Positions 12,944 through 23,591 of a stretch of DNA of 64,000 nucleotides are shown piece after piece. This stretch comes from Rhododendron vialii. Lineage: Eukaryota > Streptophyta > Magnoliopsida > Ericales > Ericaceae. The position numbers and the translations under genes are program-made. Location: contig NC_080562.1 of the NCBI RefSeq assembly GCF_030253575.1, positions 40,711,852-40,775,851 of the forward strand, in the 5' to 3' direction. Below the pieces are notes generated by a model. It searched no databases. It worked only from the letters and a program-made list of their open reading frames with translations, and had not been told where the DNA came from. Within the stretch, counting starts at the first letter, position 1. Each line of letters opens with the position of its first letter.

Positions 12944-13114
12944 AATTTGTTTGTCGCTTTATCGACTGATAATCATCATGACCCTCGAATAACTCGCCTT
13001 CAAATTCATTCCTACTATCGTAGTGATAATAAGAATATCCTCCGGAGACGTTTTGGTGAATAGGTTGGTTGCGGGCAACTCCCTCAACGCGGTTCCTATT
13101 CTGGTTAAGAGGTT
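12944..13114 (-). repeat. 171-bp direct repeat, right copy (gag segment)
   Basis: Same sequence as 11085-11255. Here the gag frame continues directly into the core at PKFSG. Upstream of the repeat (plus-strand positions above 13114) similarity to the gag leader stops abruptly and unrelated AT-rich DNA begins. Confidence 0.9.
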
Positions 13115-13865
13115 ATGATTGATTACTTATTTTTAGGAATATAACATGATAAGTTGACCACATATTTGCATTTTTTCTTCATTCTTCGAGTTGGCTAACC
13201 AGATAACAGAAAGTCATATTTTTCATTGATCTTATTACATGGAACATGGCTAAATTACTGTAAAAAATATATATAACATGACATTCAAATTGTTAAATTA
13301 CCATGACATTACTACGTGGACACGATTAATATCCCATGATTCGAACAAATATTTCATGGTAAATGGTTCAAATAAACAAAAAACCATTCAATCTGTGTAT
13401 TGTCATGGAAACCTTCATTAATAATCATGGTAAGAATACCCAAACAAGCTATAAATAAAAAAAATCAACGAACAAGACGAGAAAAAAAACATGACTATTC
13501 AATCGCCGATTCATGGTTAATAAACCATGAATACCCAAACCATATAAACAAAAAAAAACTTCAAATAATTACATCTTGAAGATTTGCTCCGGCGACAACG
13601 ATAACGCCCACTTCTCTATTAAACTTCATTGACGATAGAAGATGATTGATTGGCGAAAGGGAGGAGGGAATCGGTCGACAACAACGGTACCGAAGGGAGA
13701 TTTCTGTCGGCTTTATTGATGATGACGGAGGATGATTGATCGGCGAGAGGGAGGAGGGAAACGGCGGCGATAAAGTGGAAGACGTCGGACGACGAGTGGA
13801 TCGCCGCCCACCGGAGGACGTGTGAATGGCGGCGGTTGTTTATGGAGGACAAATGGAGGACTTTG

Positions 13866-13869
<4 letters not shown>
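13115..13869. other. Intergenic DNA with short internal repeats
   Basis: The left part is AT-rich and contains many CATGG/CCATG words. Between about 13620 and 13760 a GC-richer motif (GATGATTGATYGGCGA followed by GGGAGGAGGGAA) occurs twice. Open frames here are made of microsatellite and low-complexity codons. I do not support a gene. Confidence 0.6.

Positions 13870-13925
<56 letters not shown>
13870..13925. repeat. (GA)n microsatellite
   Basis: Uninterrupted GA dinucleotides for about 56 bases. Confidence 0.95.
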
Positions 13926-13927
<2 letters not shown>

Positions 13928-14169
13928 CTTACTTATATATAATCCCACCCGAATTTTTGGGATCCATAATTTTAGGGATTGAACGAAAATCGTGGGACGG
14001 GATGGGAAAGATTATGTTTTGGTCTCATTTTCTGGTATATATATAGATATTAGGGGCACTTTTGGTATAAAAAAAAACAGGGATGAAATCATAACTGTTC
14101 AAAAAATGGAGGATGAATACTTAAGTTGGATGAGATTTGAGGATGGATAATTAAGCCTCCCTTTTGAAA

Positions 14170-14423
14170 TACTCCATCCGTCCCAATTTGTTTGTCCAAT
14201 TGTCGAAATACGTGTCTTTCAAAAATATATTTATATCTTATATTTTATAATATTTTTTATAATTTTGAAGATTTTGTATAATAAAACTAATTGAGACCTA
14301 TCAAACAAGATCCATATTGCTTATTAAAAATATTACGAATTGAAAATTATAGCCAATTTTTTGAGAGGTCAAACGCTCTAAAAAAGTCAAAAAGAGGACA
14401 AACAAATCGGGACAGAGGGAGTA
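14170..14423. mobile_element. Stowaway-like MITE, about 250 bp
   Basis: TA followed by CTCCATCCGTCCCAATTTG at the left, mirrored at the right by CAAATCGGGACAGAGGGAG followed by TA. The inverted repeats of about 26 bp match with three mismatches. The CTCCCTCCGTCC-type end and TA target duplication are typical of Stowaway (Tc1/mariner-derived) MITEs. It lies about 480 bp upstream of the ETFA start. Confidence 0.9.
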
Positions 14424-14903
14424 TAATTTGTCAATTCAATGCATATTGGTCAATATACGCCGAACAGTTTCTAGCACAATTGTGTATGAAAGTTTTTAAA
14501 GTACAATTGCGGTAAGAATCGTTCGAAGTTTCGAATGTAATTGTGTCTGGAAAGCATGTTCTTAGACTTTTTGTATTTTTTGTGTTCTAAAATATTCCAA
14601 GAAAAGATTTATCCATCCCTCTAAATTTCTTATTTTTTAAATAATTATTTTTTACTTTACAAAAGAGATCATTTTTTATAATATATTATTTTTAATTCAA
14701 AAGATAATTACTTATTTGTCGTTAGCAAAACGGGCCTGAAAATATCACTGAAAAAGACTCTGATTTAGCAGTCTCTTAACTACGTACAACGTTCTTGGAA
14801 ACAAAATAAAAAAGAAGCGATGAAACATGATAAATACTGAAGATGGCCTAGGAGTTCCAAAATTGATCTCCTCCATCTCCAAGCCCAGAAGAGCATCGAA
14901 GAA
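14424..14903. other. Upstream region and 5' UTR of ETFA
   Basis: AT-rich DNA from the MITE to the ETFA start codon. The last 80 bases or so are probably 5' UTR. No clear TATA box can be chosen from the several AT-rich words. Confidence 0.5.
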
Positions 14904-17900
14904 ATGGCTACTCGTGCAATCCTCAGAGCTTTCAGAGATCGTTCAATCACTTCCCGCGCAGCCTCAAATTACAGACTTGTATGTTCTTTTGCTCTTCCTC
15001 CCACCAGATTTTTAATCGCGTATCTGTTTGTCGGTGGCATACACATCTTCTGGTGATATAGCTGTTCGTTTTTCTATTAGGGATTTGGATGTAATGGGTT
15101 CTAACCGTTTTTGAGATTGTTTGGTGTTTCTCTCTCTATAATGGATTATTTTTTGGTTGGAGAAAGTTCAACTAAGCAAAGAAATCAAATTTCTGGATCG
15201 AGCTATGTCATTTTAGGAACTTTTTGTCCGGCTTTAATTGGTCCCCGCTAGTGGTAGGTGGGATTGGTCTAGCGGAAGTTGGCTCGGACACCTGAATCAA
15301 AATAAAATTACGAACTTTGTTTTCATTAAGATGTTAAATGTAACGGTATAGCAGTAGTCCATTTGATAGCAACGTATTTTTCACATCTGGATCGTTGGTA
15401 CAATGGTACTGGAAATGGTCTTGTCCCCATTTTTGCTACCAAAGAGAAAAACATACACAGAAGAAAAAGAAAACCAAATAGAAAAAGGAAAAGGGGTTGA
15501 GTTTGAAGCACATTTTTTGGGGAGCACGAGTTTCAGTTTCCACCTTTTAGTGTTGAAAGTAGAAGGTGAATGAGAGTTCAATTTTGTTCACCCTCGCTAA
15601 ATGGGGGTGAACAATACCCTCACTCGCGTTGATTAAAATGTGTCGGGTCTATGCATCAATTCACATTTCAGTATCGATGAGATTACTTTTTGGTGGGACC
15701 CACACTTTCTCCACCAATAAGAGTAAGGACATTGTTCACTTATTCTCAAGGTGAATAGGCGGATTATGTATTCTTGTAGGCTGTAGCTTATTTGAATCAC
15801 TTTCAACATGTATGTCCACGGTTCATTTCAAGTGGTGATTTATTTTTATTTTTTTGTTATGGATGTAGTCATCCACTTGTACTAGGAGATATGCTCAAAC
15901 CAGATTAGACATATCATGTTATTCTCTTTTCGCATGATTCATCTGAATACATTTTCCTATGTTGGTATCATTTCTAATGTTGTTGTTCTTAAATAGCTTA
16001 GCACATTGGTTTTAGCTGAACATGAAGGTGGTTCTGTCAAGACCTCATCTGTGAGTGCAGTAGAGGCTGCAAAATATCTAAGCGAGGACAATTCTGTTTC
16101 TATACTACTTGCCGGATCAGGCCCTTCCCTTCAAAAGGCTGCTGAGCATGCTGCTTCATGTCACCCTTCCGTTTCTCAGGTAGTTCACATTCATTGAAAC
16201 GAGAGTTAGGTTTCTGTTAAAAACAGATCCTTGGGATTTTTGGCATGTGCTGTTGTTCACTCTTAGTGCAATTATTTGGTCAATGCTTATACTGTTTATG
16301 GTCTAAATTTTTTGAAGTCATTTGTAGCCGAAGTAGCTGTGTTAAGGATTTATCATAGTCTTACATTGATGTTCCCTACACTTGGCTTTAACATGATTCA
16401 TGAATTAAGCAGAATGAGACTTGTTAGTCTGTAGATGAATTAGGCAGCATGATTTGTAAGTCAAAACGAATGTTGTTTTGGTGTGGTTCCATCCTTGATG
16501 CTTTCTTTTAGAAAATTACTCACAAAACTTGTCCACTTCTCCTCGAGTTGAATGCTTTTCATTCTAAGGTTCATTTCCTGTTGCAGTGTCATGGTTGTCA
16601 ACTTGTCATCAATATTTTGCTGCCAACCAGTAACCTATGAACTTTTTTTTTTCATTCTTTCTTATCTGCTAAGAAGGATCATTAAAAGTGGGACTGCAAT
16701 GTGGATTAGTGGATTATATTTTTGAGGAAGATGATTGTTGGCTGCATGGTACTATTGTGCAATTCTGATTGTGTTAGATGATTATTTTGCAGGTGCTCAT
16801 GTCTGATTCAGAAAAACTTAAATATCCTTTGGCAGAACCTTGGGCCAGATTAGTTCATTTGGTCCAGAAGAAAGGCAGCTACTCACACATAATTGCTGCT
16901 TCAGGTTCTTTTGGAAAAAATATACTTCCTCGGGCAGCTGCCCTTCTAGATGTTTCTCCAGTTACGGATGTCACCGAAATCTCTGGATCTAATCAATTCG
17001 TCAGGTAATTTCTTATGTTGCTTCAAGTTGTGAAATGGACACACATTCCCGGGATCAGGATGACCTCTCCCTTTCTATCTTTCTCCATCCTTGGCCTGTT
17101 GTGTTCTCAGTTACCAATACATGGTCAGTTCATCAATTACTATGTTACATGAGCTCTTAACAATGAATCAAGTACCCGCATTGGACATCTGCACTTGTGC
17201 AAGGGTGGGATATGTGTCCAATACTCCTCGTCGGACACTTTGTTAGTAACTACATTTAAGTGCCAAAAGTACCATTAATCCAACGCTGGTGCGCTATATA
17301 AAACTATACAAGCATATGCACTTCTGTCAAGGCCATGTACTCTTCGAGTAGAGATTTGGATGAGCCAGACCCCAAGATTTGTACCCGTAACGGACCCATG
17401 TACTTGAGTCCATGTATGTAGATCCGTTGTTGCCTACTTGCCTCTAAGCTGGGAGTCTGGGACTATAAGGTAGGGTGTCCATCAGAAAATTGCGCAACAT
17501 ATATGGCTGTCATTGCGTGAAAGGAAGCAACTGCAGCCTTTGGCTTAGGTTTTTTTATTGCAGTTTAGTGAACATCAACATAAAGAGAATGTTGGTTGCA
17601 GTTAGTTTATGACACCAAAAATCTTAACCTTCAGAAACCTTGTGCAAGTGACCCGCACAAAGACGCGAATTCCACAATCACATTGTTGCTATGGAAAGAA
17701 ACACAGCTTAGAGCACATCAAGCAAGTTTGTCGCATCTGGTTTGGACCCAGGCAAGGGGTGATGGAGGAGAGTGTTCCTGCGCCTTTTGAGTAGGCCTGG
17801 GATCTCACTTGCTTTGGCTTTACTGTCAAAGCTAAGAGGAGTTTCTTTGGATTAGCCTAATGGTTTTCTTGCAAATGGCAGGCCAATTTATGCTGGGAAT

Positions 17901-20900
17901 GCTCTATGTACAGTTCAGTATACTGGTTCCAACCCTTGCATGTTGACAATTAGGTCCACATCTTTTCCAGTGGCTCCATCAGATAATGCAAGGTCTAGTG
18001 CAGCTCCAATTCTCCAGGTTGACCTCTCAACCTTTGGTGAAGGTCTGTTTATTACATCCTAATGCATAGATGGCTTTAGTGTTTTAGAATGTACCAAATG
18101 GAAAATTTCTCAAGATGAGAAAAAATGATTGCTCATGGTGTCTTGCATGTTACGATGATCCTGCCTAAGTATTTTAGGTCTCATGAACTATATATTGGAC
18201 ATTTGTAGATTGGAATAATTTGGTTGGTCATATCCAATTAAAACCTACCACATGTCATAGCACGTAAATTTTCTACTCTATTTGCAGAGGGAATGGAGAA
18301 ATCTAGATACATAAAGCAAAGCTCTCAGGATACAGAGCGGCCAGATCTTGGAAATGCACGTGTAGTGGTTACTGGGGGGCGAGGGTTGAAAAACACTGAG
18401 AATTTCAAAATGATAGAGAGGCTTGCGGAGAAGCTTGGCGCAGCAGGTTTGATCTATAACATAGAATCGTTAGTATTCGCTAATTTTGATTTTACTGGTA
18501 GCTTTTTCAAGGAAAGTTATCGTAAACAAGTATCGGAACCTCAATTGTTGTTTCACCTCCACCACTGCATTGTGTGGATCGGATTGAGGGGGATTGTATG
18601 CCTCGTGTTAATTTACCTGGACAACTTTTCCCATGACTATTTCTACCCTTTTACTGTTATCTGGTTATAGGGCATTTCATGTTTAGTTTTATAGGAACTT
18701 ATGTGTTTGTGTTGGAATGGATTAGAGACAGGACAAGGTGGGTCTATGCATTTACTACTGTTGGTCAAGTGCCAAAATGATCCTTCCGTCCAACTTGTCT
18801 TTGACTTATTTATCTACCCCTTACCCCGACATGATTTTATCGCACACACATTGTTTTAAATTGCCTCAGCTGGATAAATAGTCTGGCCCTGTTTCCAAAC
18901 CACGCGCTGAACTCTTATGGCCAAAGGATTATTCTCCAACCTTGCCTCTTTATGAGGTGAACAAGCATGCCCCATATGCACTCGTGAGTCGCAAGTGATA
19001 TTCTAGTTCATTCAGGAGGCTTTAACGCAGTTTAAGTTTCTTAATCTTCCATCTTCACGCCATAGGAATAGGCACTGCTGTCATTATTTCAATTTTTCTT
19101 TGTATTGATGTTGTAGGATTGTATTGTTTTGACTACTTCCTCTGTCTGGCACAGTTGGGGCTACTAGAGCGGCCGTGGATGCAGGATTTGTCCCCAATGA
19201 ACTCCAGGTAAAAACTATTCTCTCTTTCTCTTCTGAATGACTGAATTTCAATTAGTCATTTGACTTGAGTGTTACTCTATGATATTGACCAGAAAGAAGA
19301 TTCTAGATATTTTTAGCTCTGAACTCTTCATTCCAGGTCTCTTTTCTAAGGATCATGCTAATGGTCACTCATCCAAGCAAGCAAACAAATAATGCCTTTA
19401 TCCAATTATATAACCTGCAGTTGCTGCTGAACTTGTAGGGTCATAATCTAAAAATCCTGGTAAATATCATAACTACGAGAGAGCTCAATAAGATTGTTCA
19501 CCAAAACGAATGTCTTTTAAGAAGTGTGTGCTTGTACTGATAAGCTGGAGTTCTGAATTTTCAAGTTTAAGTGGAAGTCCTCTGACATTATTGGAAGTAC
19601 ACCATACTAGATCTCTAAAGTTGGATAGTGCCTGTCATTTGTATTTAGGTAATTCTTATGGGTAACTTTTACTTTAAATAGAATCAGCCTTGTGAATCTT
19701 GTTGCTAAAGTCAGTTTTCTTGTCAGGTCGGTCAAACGGGAAAGATTGTTGCCCCAGAATTGTATATTGCTTTTGGTGTTTCTGGAGCCATTCAACACTT
19801 GGCAGGCATGAGAGATTCTAAGGTCATTGTTGCGGTAAACAAAGATTCAGATGCACCAATATTCCAGGTTACTGCTGGAACTAATCTCTCTTTATCAATC
19901 TCTCCCGCTAAGAATTCACATAGAAACTATAGAATTCCTATACTTCTGCTCTCCTTGTTTGATTATCTGACTAGTTGCTAATTCTTTTGGTCACCTGTTG
20001 GTAGAATATATATTACCCGAAACCCAACCCAACAACATGGGTATCAAGCTTCTCTCCATCGGCGCCTGCACAACTATTGGGCTAACTGACCCAGTTAACT
20101 AGTCTCTATTAAGGAGGCTAAGTTTGTTAGTGGTCTGGAATTAGATCTTGGGGGAAAAGACATGAAATAGCCTGGCACGTCCAGAGCCAAATGTGAAATA
20201 GAAAGACATGGTACCGTGTCTGTTAAATATCATGTTTCATACAAGATTATGTTTGAAGACACAAAAAAGTTCACCGTGCACTTACACTTTGTCATGACCC
20301 AAACCTGGCAAACTGAAGCCTCACTGAGTGGGCAGACATAAAGGACTAAATTAATCCTACTCATAGCAACACCCAGTATATGGTACTCGTATGCTCCACA
20401 GAGTCACAGACATAGTTATCCTTCTCATTCATCCATTTAAAGGCATTTTATTTTAGACCACGCATACAATATATGTTGTTTGTCATCAACTTTGCCCTTG
20501 TCATCAATATGTACAGGAACTCAATAAGAATGATCAAACTAACTTACCAAGAATAATTGTATTCCTAATGTGATGACAAGATCTTCCTGCCTCTTATGAG
20601 TACTATCTATTATATTACCATACCCATAGATAAAGTCTTGAACTCAGCCATGTAGAAGTATCAAACAACCTCCATGGGGAACAATTACTAGATCATCACC
20701 TTGACTCCTCTTTTAGAAGAGTAAAGTTGATGATAAGGGCAAAGTTGATGACAAACAACTTGTATTGTTTATATTTTATGCGTGGTCGAAAAGAGAAATG
20801 CCTTTAAATAGATGAATGAGAAGGTTGTCTGTGGGTTATGCATATGAGTACAATGCATTGGGTGCTGGTATGAGCAGGATTAATTTAGTCCTTTACGCCG

Positions 20901-21450
20901 CCCACTAGCCTAAATTTTGAAGCAAAGTTAGATGATTCGTAAACACCCTTCCCGATATCGGATTGAGGTGATTTTTTACAGGGACCATAAACGAAGTATT
21001 TTGAACAAAATGAGCGGCTCCGATCATCTTTGCGAGACCCGAGACGGGCGCAAAACTGGTCTGTGCACGGCTGCTGTGCAGCCTTTGCTGTGCAAGCAGA
21101 CTTTCTGCCCACTCAGTGAGGTTTCACGTCAGGTTTGGGTCATGACACACTTACACTACAAGAGTAAGATAGAATGATGCTGATGAGCCAACTATTCAAA
21201 AAGCAGGTTGAGATTAGAAACAATTTCGCAGTTATATTGCATTGTTTCCAAACAGCTCCCATGAAGCAATATGCTTGGTGATGATCTTGGTTTGCCTTTA
21301 CATTTCTGAAAGAGAAGCTCATCCCGACATGTTGGATGATTTTGCCTTTTACAGCGGACTCTTGAATTGCAGGTTGCTGATTACGGACTTGTCGGAGATC
21401 TATTTGAGGTGATCCCAGAGTTATTACAGAAGCTTCCCGAGAAAAAATAG
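14904..21450 (+). CDS. ETFA: Electron transfer flavoprotein subunit alpha, mitochondrial
   Basis: Alpha subunit of the mitochondrial matrix FAD protein that passes electrons from acyl-CoA, isovaleryl-CoA and 2-hydroxyglutarate dehydrogenases to ETF:ubiquinone oxidoreductase. In plants it supports branched-chain amino acid and lysine breakdown during starvation. Exons: 14904-14978, 15997-16179, 16793-17004, 17882-18042, 18288-18446, 19155-19207, 19727-19867, 21373-21450. All have GT-AG borders and closing phases; the product has 353 residues, close to family length. The N-terminus ([20 protein letters not shown]) is basic and lacks acidic residues except one Asp, as for a mitochondrial presequence. 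The N-terminal domain holds LLAGSG and FGKNILPR. The C-terminal FAD domain holds [17 protein letters not shown] and the ETF-alpha signature [13 protein letters not shown] (about residues 293-305). The protein ends LPEKK. It looks intact. Confidence 0.97.
15582..15762. mobile_element. Possible small MITE in ETFA intron 1
   Basis: TTGTTCACCCTCGCTAAAT at the left and ATTGTTCACTTATTCTC AAG near the right contain GTTCACC/GGTGAA words in opposite orientations, so the segment can fold partly. The ends are not clear. Treat as tentative. Confidence 0.35.
20281..21158. mobile_element. Large fold-back repeat in the last ETFA intron
   Basis: The left arm (about 20281-20520) begins ACTTTGTCATGACCCAAACC and includes CTCACTGAGTGGGCAGA, GGACTAAATTAATCCTAC and GCCCTTGTCATCAA. 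The right arm (about 20722-21158) carries the reverse complements in reverse order, ending GGTTTGGGTCATGACACA. The arms are about 240 bp and diverged by roughly 10-15 percent as judged by eye. The right arm is interrupted by an insert of about 200 bp (20907-21106). No coding capacity is seen. The whole unit lies inside the intron between exons ending 19867 and starting 21373. Confidence 0.85.
20907..21106. mobile_element. 200-bp nested insertion with 7-bp target duplication
   Basis: The right arm of the fold-back repeat is split. GCCCACT occurs at 20900-20906 and again at 21107-21113, exactly bracketing 200 bp that have no counterpart in the left arm. The left arm has a single AGTGGGC at the matching place. 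The insert lacks clear terminal inverted repeats, so its class is unknown. Confidence 0.75.
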
Positions 21451-22130
21451 AATCCGTTACCTGTACCCCAAGTTTCTTGATTCATTTTTTTGTAAGCCAG
21501 GACCCACAGAGTAAAAGCATAATAACGAGCATTACTTCACATCAAGATCCCATCCCCTGATCTTCACAGTTAGCAGTATCTCTCCCCGTCTTCTCCGAAA
21601 AAGAATAGACTATTTGAAGTCCAATGTGATTAATAATCATGCTGTTATGTTCATTTTGCTTACAATTTATGCAAATTTGGGCGTCTAGGATTTACTTTTG
21701 TCTTTTCAATTTAAGAGGATTTCAGTCGATGGCTTCATTATTTCCGTGGATATGCGTATTTTTGTTCATTAAATCCTGGAAACTGCTACGGTTAAGGCAC
21801 ACTCGACTCACTCGACATAAATTCAGGCGTGCCGTCCTACTTGTCAGTCAGAGTTGAACACAATCCTTACAGATTTTTGGCAATGTATTCATGTGACAAC
21901 CTTATCCCAGAGCTCTCTGCTATTCAACTTGGGATGGTAGAGTGAAATTTTTGTGGCACCATTTTGCCCTTGTGTTGACTCGTTAATTAAAATATCAGAA
22001 GGTTTTTCTTTTGAGGAGAAATTGAGGTTGCAGACCTCACAAAACCTTGTCGAAATGTGAATTTTAAAACTGCATGTGTGGTTGCTGTTTTTAGAATCAT
22101 TACGGCAAAACTTTCAGAAAACTAATTGCG
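21451..22130. other. ETFA 3' flank
   Basis: Presumed 3' UTR followed by intergenic DNA. Open frames here are not recognised. No clear polyadenylation signal is chosen. Confidence 0.5.
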
Positions 22131-22138
22131 CATCTTAT

Positions 22139-22466
22139 AAGGGCGGCAAACGAATCGAGTTGAGTCGAACTTAAGAATGTTCAGGTTCGTTCGTTAAGTT
22201 TTTTAGCGAGCTCGAACCTGATGAAAATTTGACGAGCCGAACTCGAACTCGTTCACGAGCCTTAACGAGTAAAAAATAGCAGATATTTATGCTCTCATAC
22301 CAGTCTAAAACTAAATACCGTCAGGTTGGTTCGGCTTATTTATTAAACGAGCTCAAAATTGATGCTCGGGTTAGGTTCGTTTAGTACCCGAATCGAACTT
22401 GAGCGAGCTTTTACCGAGTCGAGACTCGAATAGTTCACAAATGGTTCTGTTCATTTGCAACCCTGA
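22139..22466. mobile_element. hAT-like MITE, about 328 bp
   Basis: The ends GGGCGGCAAACGAA and (reverse complement) AGGGTTGCAAATGAAC form imperfect inverted repeats. The interior is rich in GAGCTCGAAC-type words that recur in both orientations. The flanks CATCTTAT (22131-22138) and CATCTTGC (22467-22474) look like an 8-bp target duplication with two mismatches. The combination fits a non-autonomous hAT-type element. Confidence 0.65.
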
Positions 22467-22723
22467 CATCTTGCTCTATTGTAACCGAAAGTAGTTTGAA
22501 GATTTTGAAAACATTTTTTGATCTGTTTTAGAAAAATGAGTTCTTTTCCAGAAAGATTTAAAGAAAATAAGTTTTGAAATCATTAACCAATTAAATTTAG
22601 TAAGTTTCTTAGGCATTCAAAGTTTATGTATTTTGCAAGCAGCACCAAAATAAGAAGAATCTAGGTTCTGGTGTCTTCAGTTATTATACTTATAATTAAC
22701 TGTCGGCTGTTTTGCTCAAGCAA

Positions 22724-22794
22724 GCGCATCTAGTGTAGTGGTATCATAGTACCCTCCCACGGTACTGACCGGGGTTCGATTCCCCGGATGCGCA
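22724..22794 (+). tRNA. tRNA-Gly (anticodon CCC)
   Basis: A 71-nt gene with acceptor stem GCGCATC/GATGCGC and discriminator A. The D arm contains TAGTGTAGTGGTATCA (A box), the anticodon stem GTACC/GGTAC encloses loop CTCCCAC (anticodon CCC), and the T arm CCGGG/CCCGG encloses TTCGATT (B box GGTTCGATTCC). All four stems pair. There is no intron and no encoded CCA. The downstream sequence has several T-rich runs that could end RNA polymerase III transcription. Confidence 0.97.
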
Positions 22795-23370
22795 ATATAG
22801 TCTTGGTTGTTTTTCTATTGTCCGTCACGGTTCTGCGTACTATTTTTCAATAGTCTATATCTATCTCAATATACATCATAAAAAATATGCAATCTCAATC
22901 TTATTTTTTAAGTGTCCACCAGGGTTTTACGTGATATTTTTAATAGCTTATATCTTTTAATATATATCATTAAAAATATGCAATATGAACATTGTTTAGT
23001 AGATCTCAATTTTTATAAGTTAATAATTTGAAAAACATGAAACATATAATATACATCAAAAGATATAAGCAATTGAAAATGACACGCAAAAATATAGTCG
23101 ACATTTAAAAAGGAACCGAGGAAGTACACAATCTCATGTTTTTTTAAATGGAAAAGCTTCCAAATGGCAAATGCTGATTAATTAATTTTCTCCCAATTAT
23201 TCATCCTAAACCAGAGGCTATTGACTTTTTTCACCCGGAAAATCACAAGGAGGTGCAAGTGCCAAGTGGCCGGGGTTCTAGTGAAGTTGGCACCGCATTA
23301 TACCCCTCATGCATGAGGCATGGGGTTCAGCCCCGAAACCCAAACAGGACTTGATCAAACTTTGAAAGTG

Positions 23371-23591
23371 TATTTTCCATCTGTCCTAAAATGTTTGTTC
23401 GGTCCGCAAAACGAGAATTCAAAAATAATGCATTTCTTTTTATAAAAAACTCATATTCTTTTCATAAATTACAAGAACTCATCGATACCTAATAAATTGT
23501 TGAAAAAAATTTGAAGTTTTCTTGCAAAAGTTGTATTAATTTTACGTCTTCGTTTTGCGAACCGGACAAACATTATGAGATAGAGGGAGTA
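23371..23591. mobile_element. Stowaway-like MITE, about 220 bp
   Basis: The left end TTTCCATCTGTCCTAAAATG TTTGTTCGGTCCGCAAAACG mirrors the right end CGTTTTGCGAACCGGACAAA CATTATGAGATAGAGGGAGTA. A TA flanks each side. The ends resemble those of the element at 14170-14423, with more divergence. Confidence 0.8.

Larger units (their letters stand above)
11085..13114 (-). mobile_element. Gag-only LTR retroelement remnant, circularly permuted (TR-GAG-like)
   Basis: On the minus strand, in order: a 171-bp gag segment (13114-12944); the gag core and an acidic tail (to about 11970); a purine tract AAGAAAAGGAGA; one LTR (about 11967-11532, beginning TG and ending CA); a primer-binding site TGGTATCAGAGC (11529-11518) complementary to initiator tRNA-Met; the gag N-terminus (from about 11511); and a second copy of the same 171-bp segment (11255-11085). 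The two 171-bp copies appear identical by eye and are spaced 1859 bp apart. Thus one LTR sits in the middle and the gag reading frame wraps around it. No protease, reverse transcriptase or integrase is present. This fits a non-autonomous gag-only element captured in permuted form. Confidence 0.8.

Noticed and set aside
13619..13948. 109-codon minus frame rich in LSLSLS
   Set aside because: Most of it is the translation of the GA microsatellite, and the rest is internal repeats with no recognisable family.
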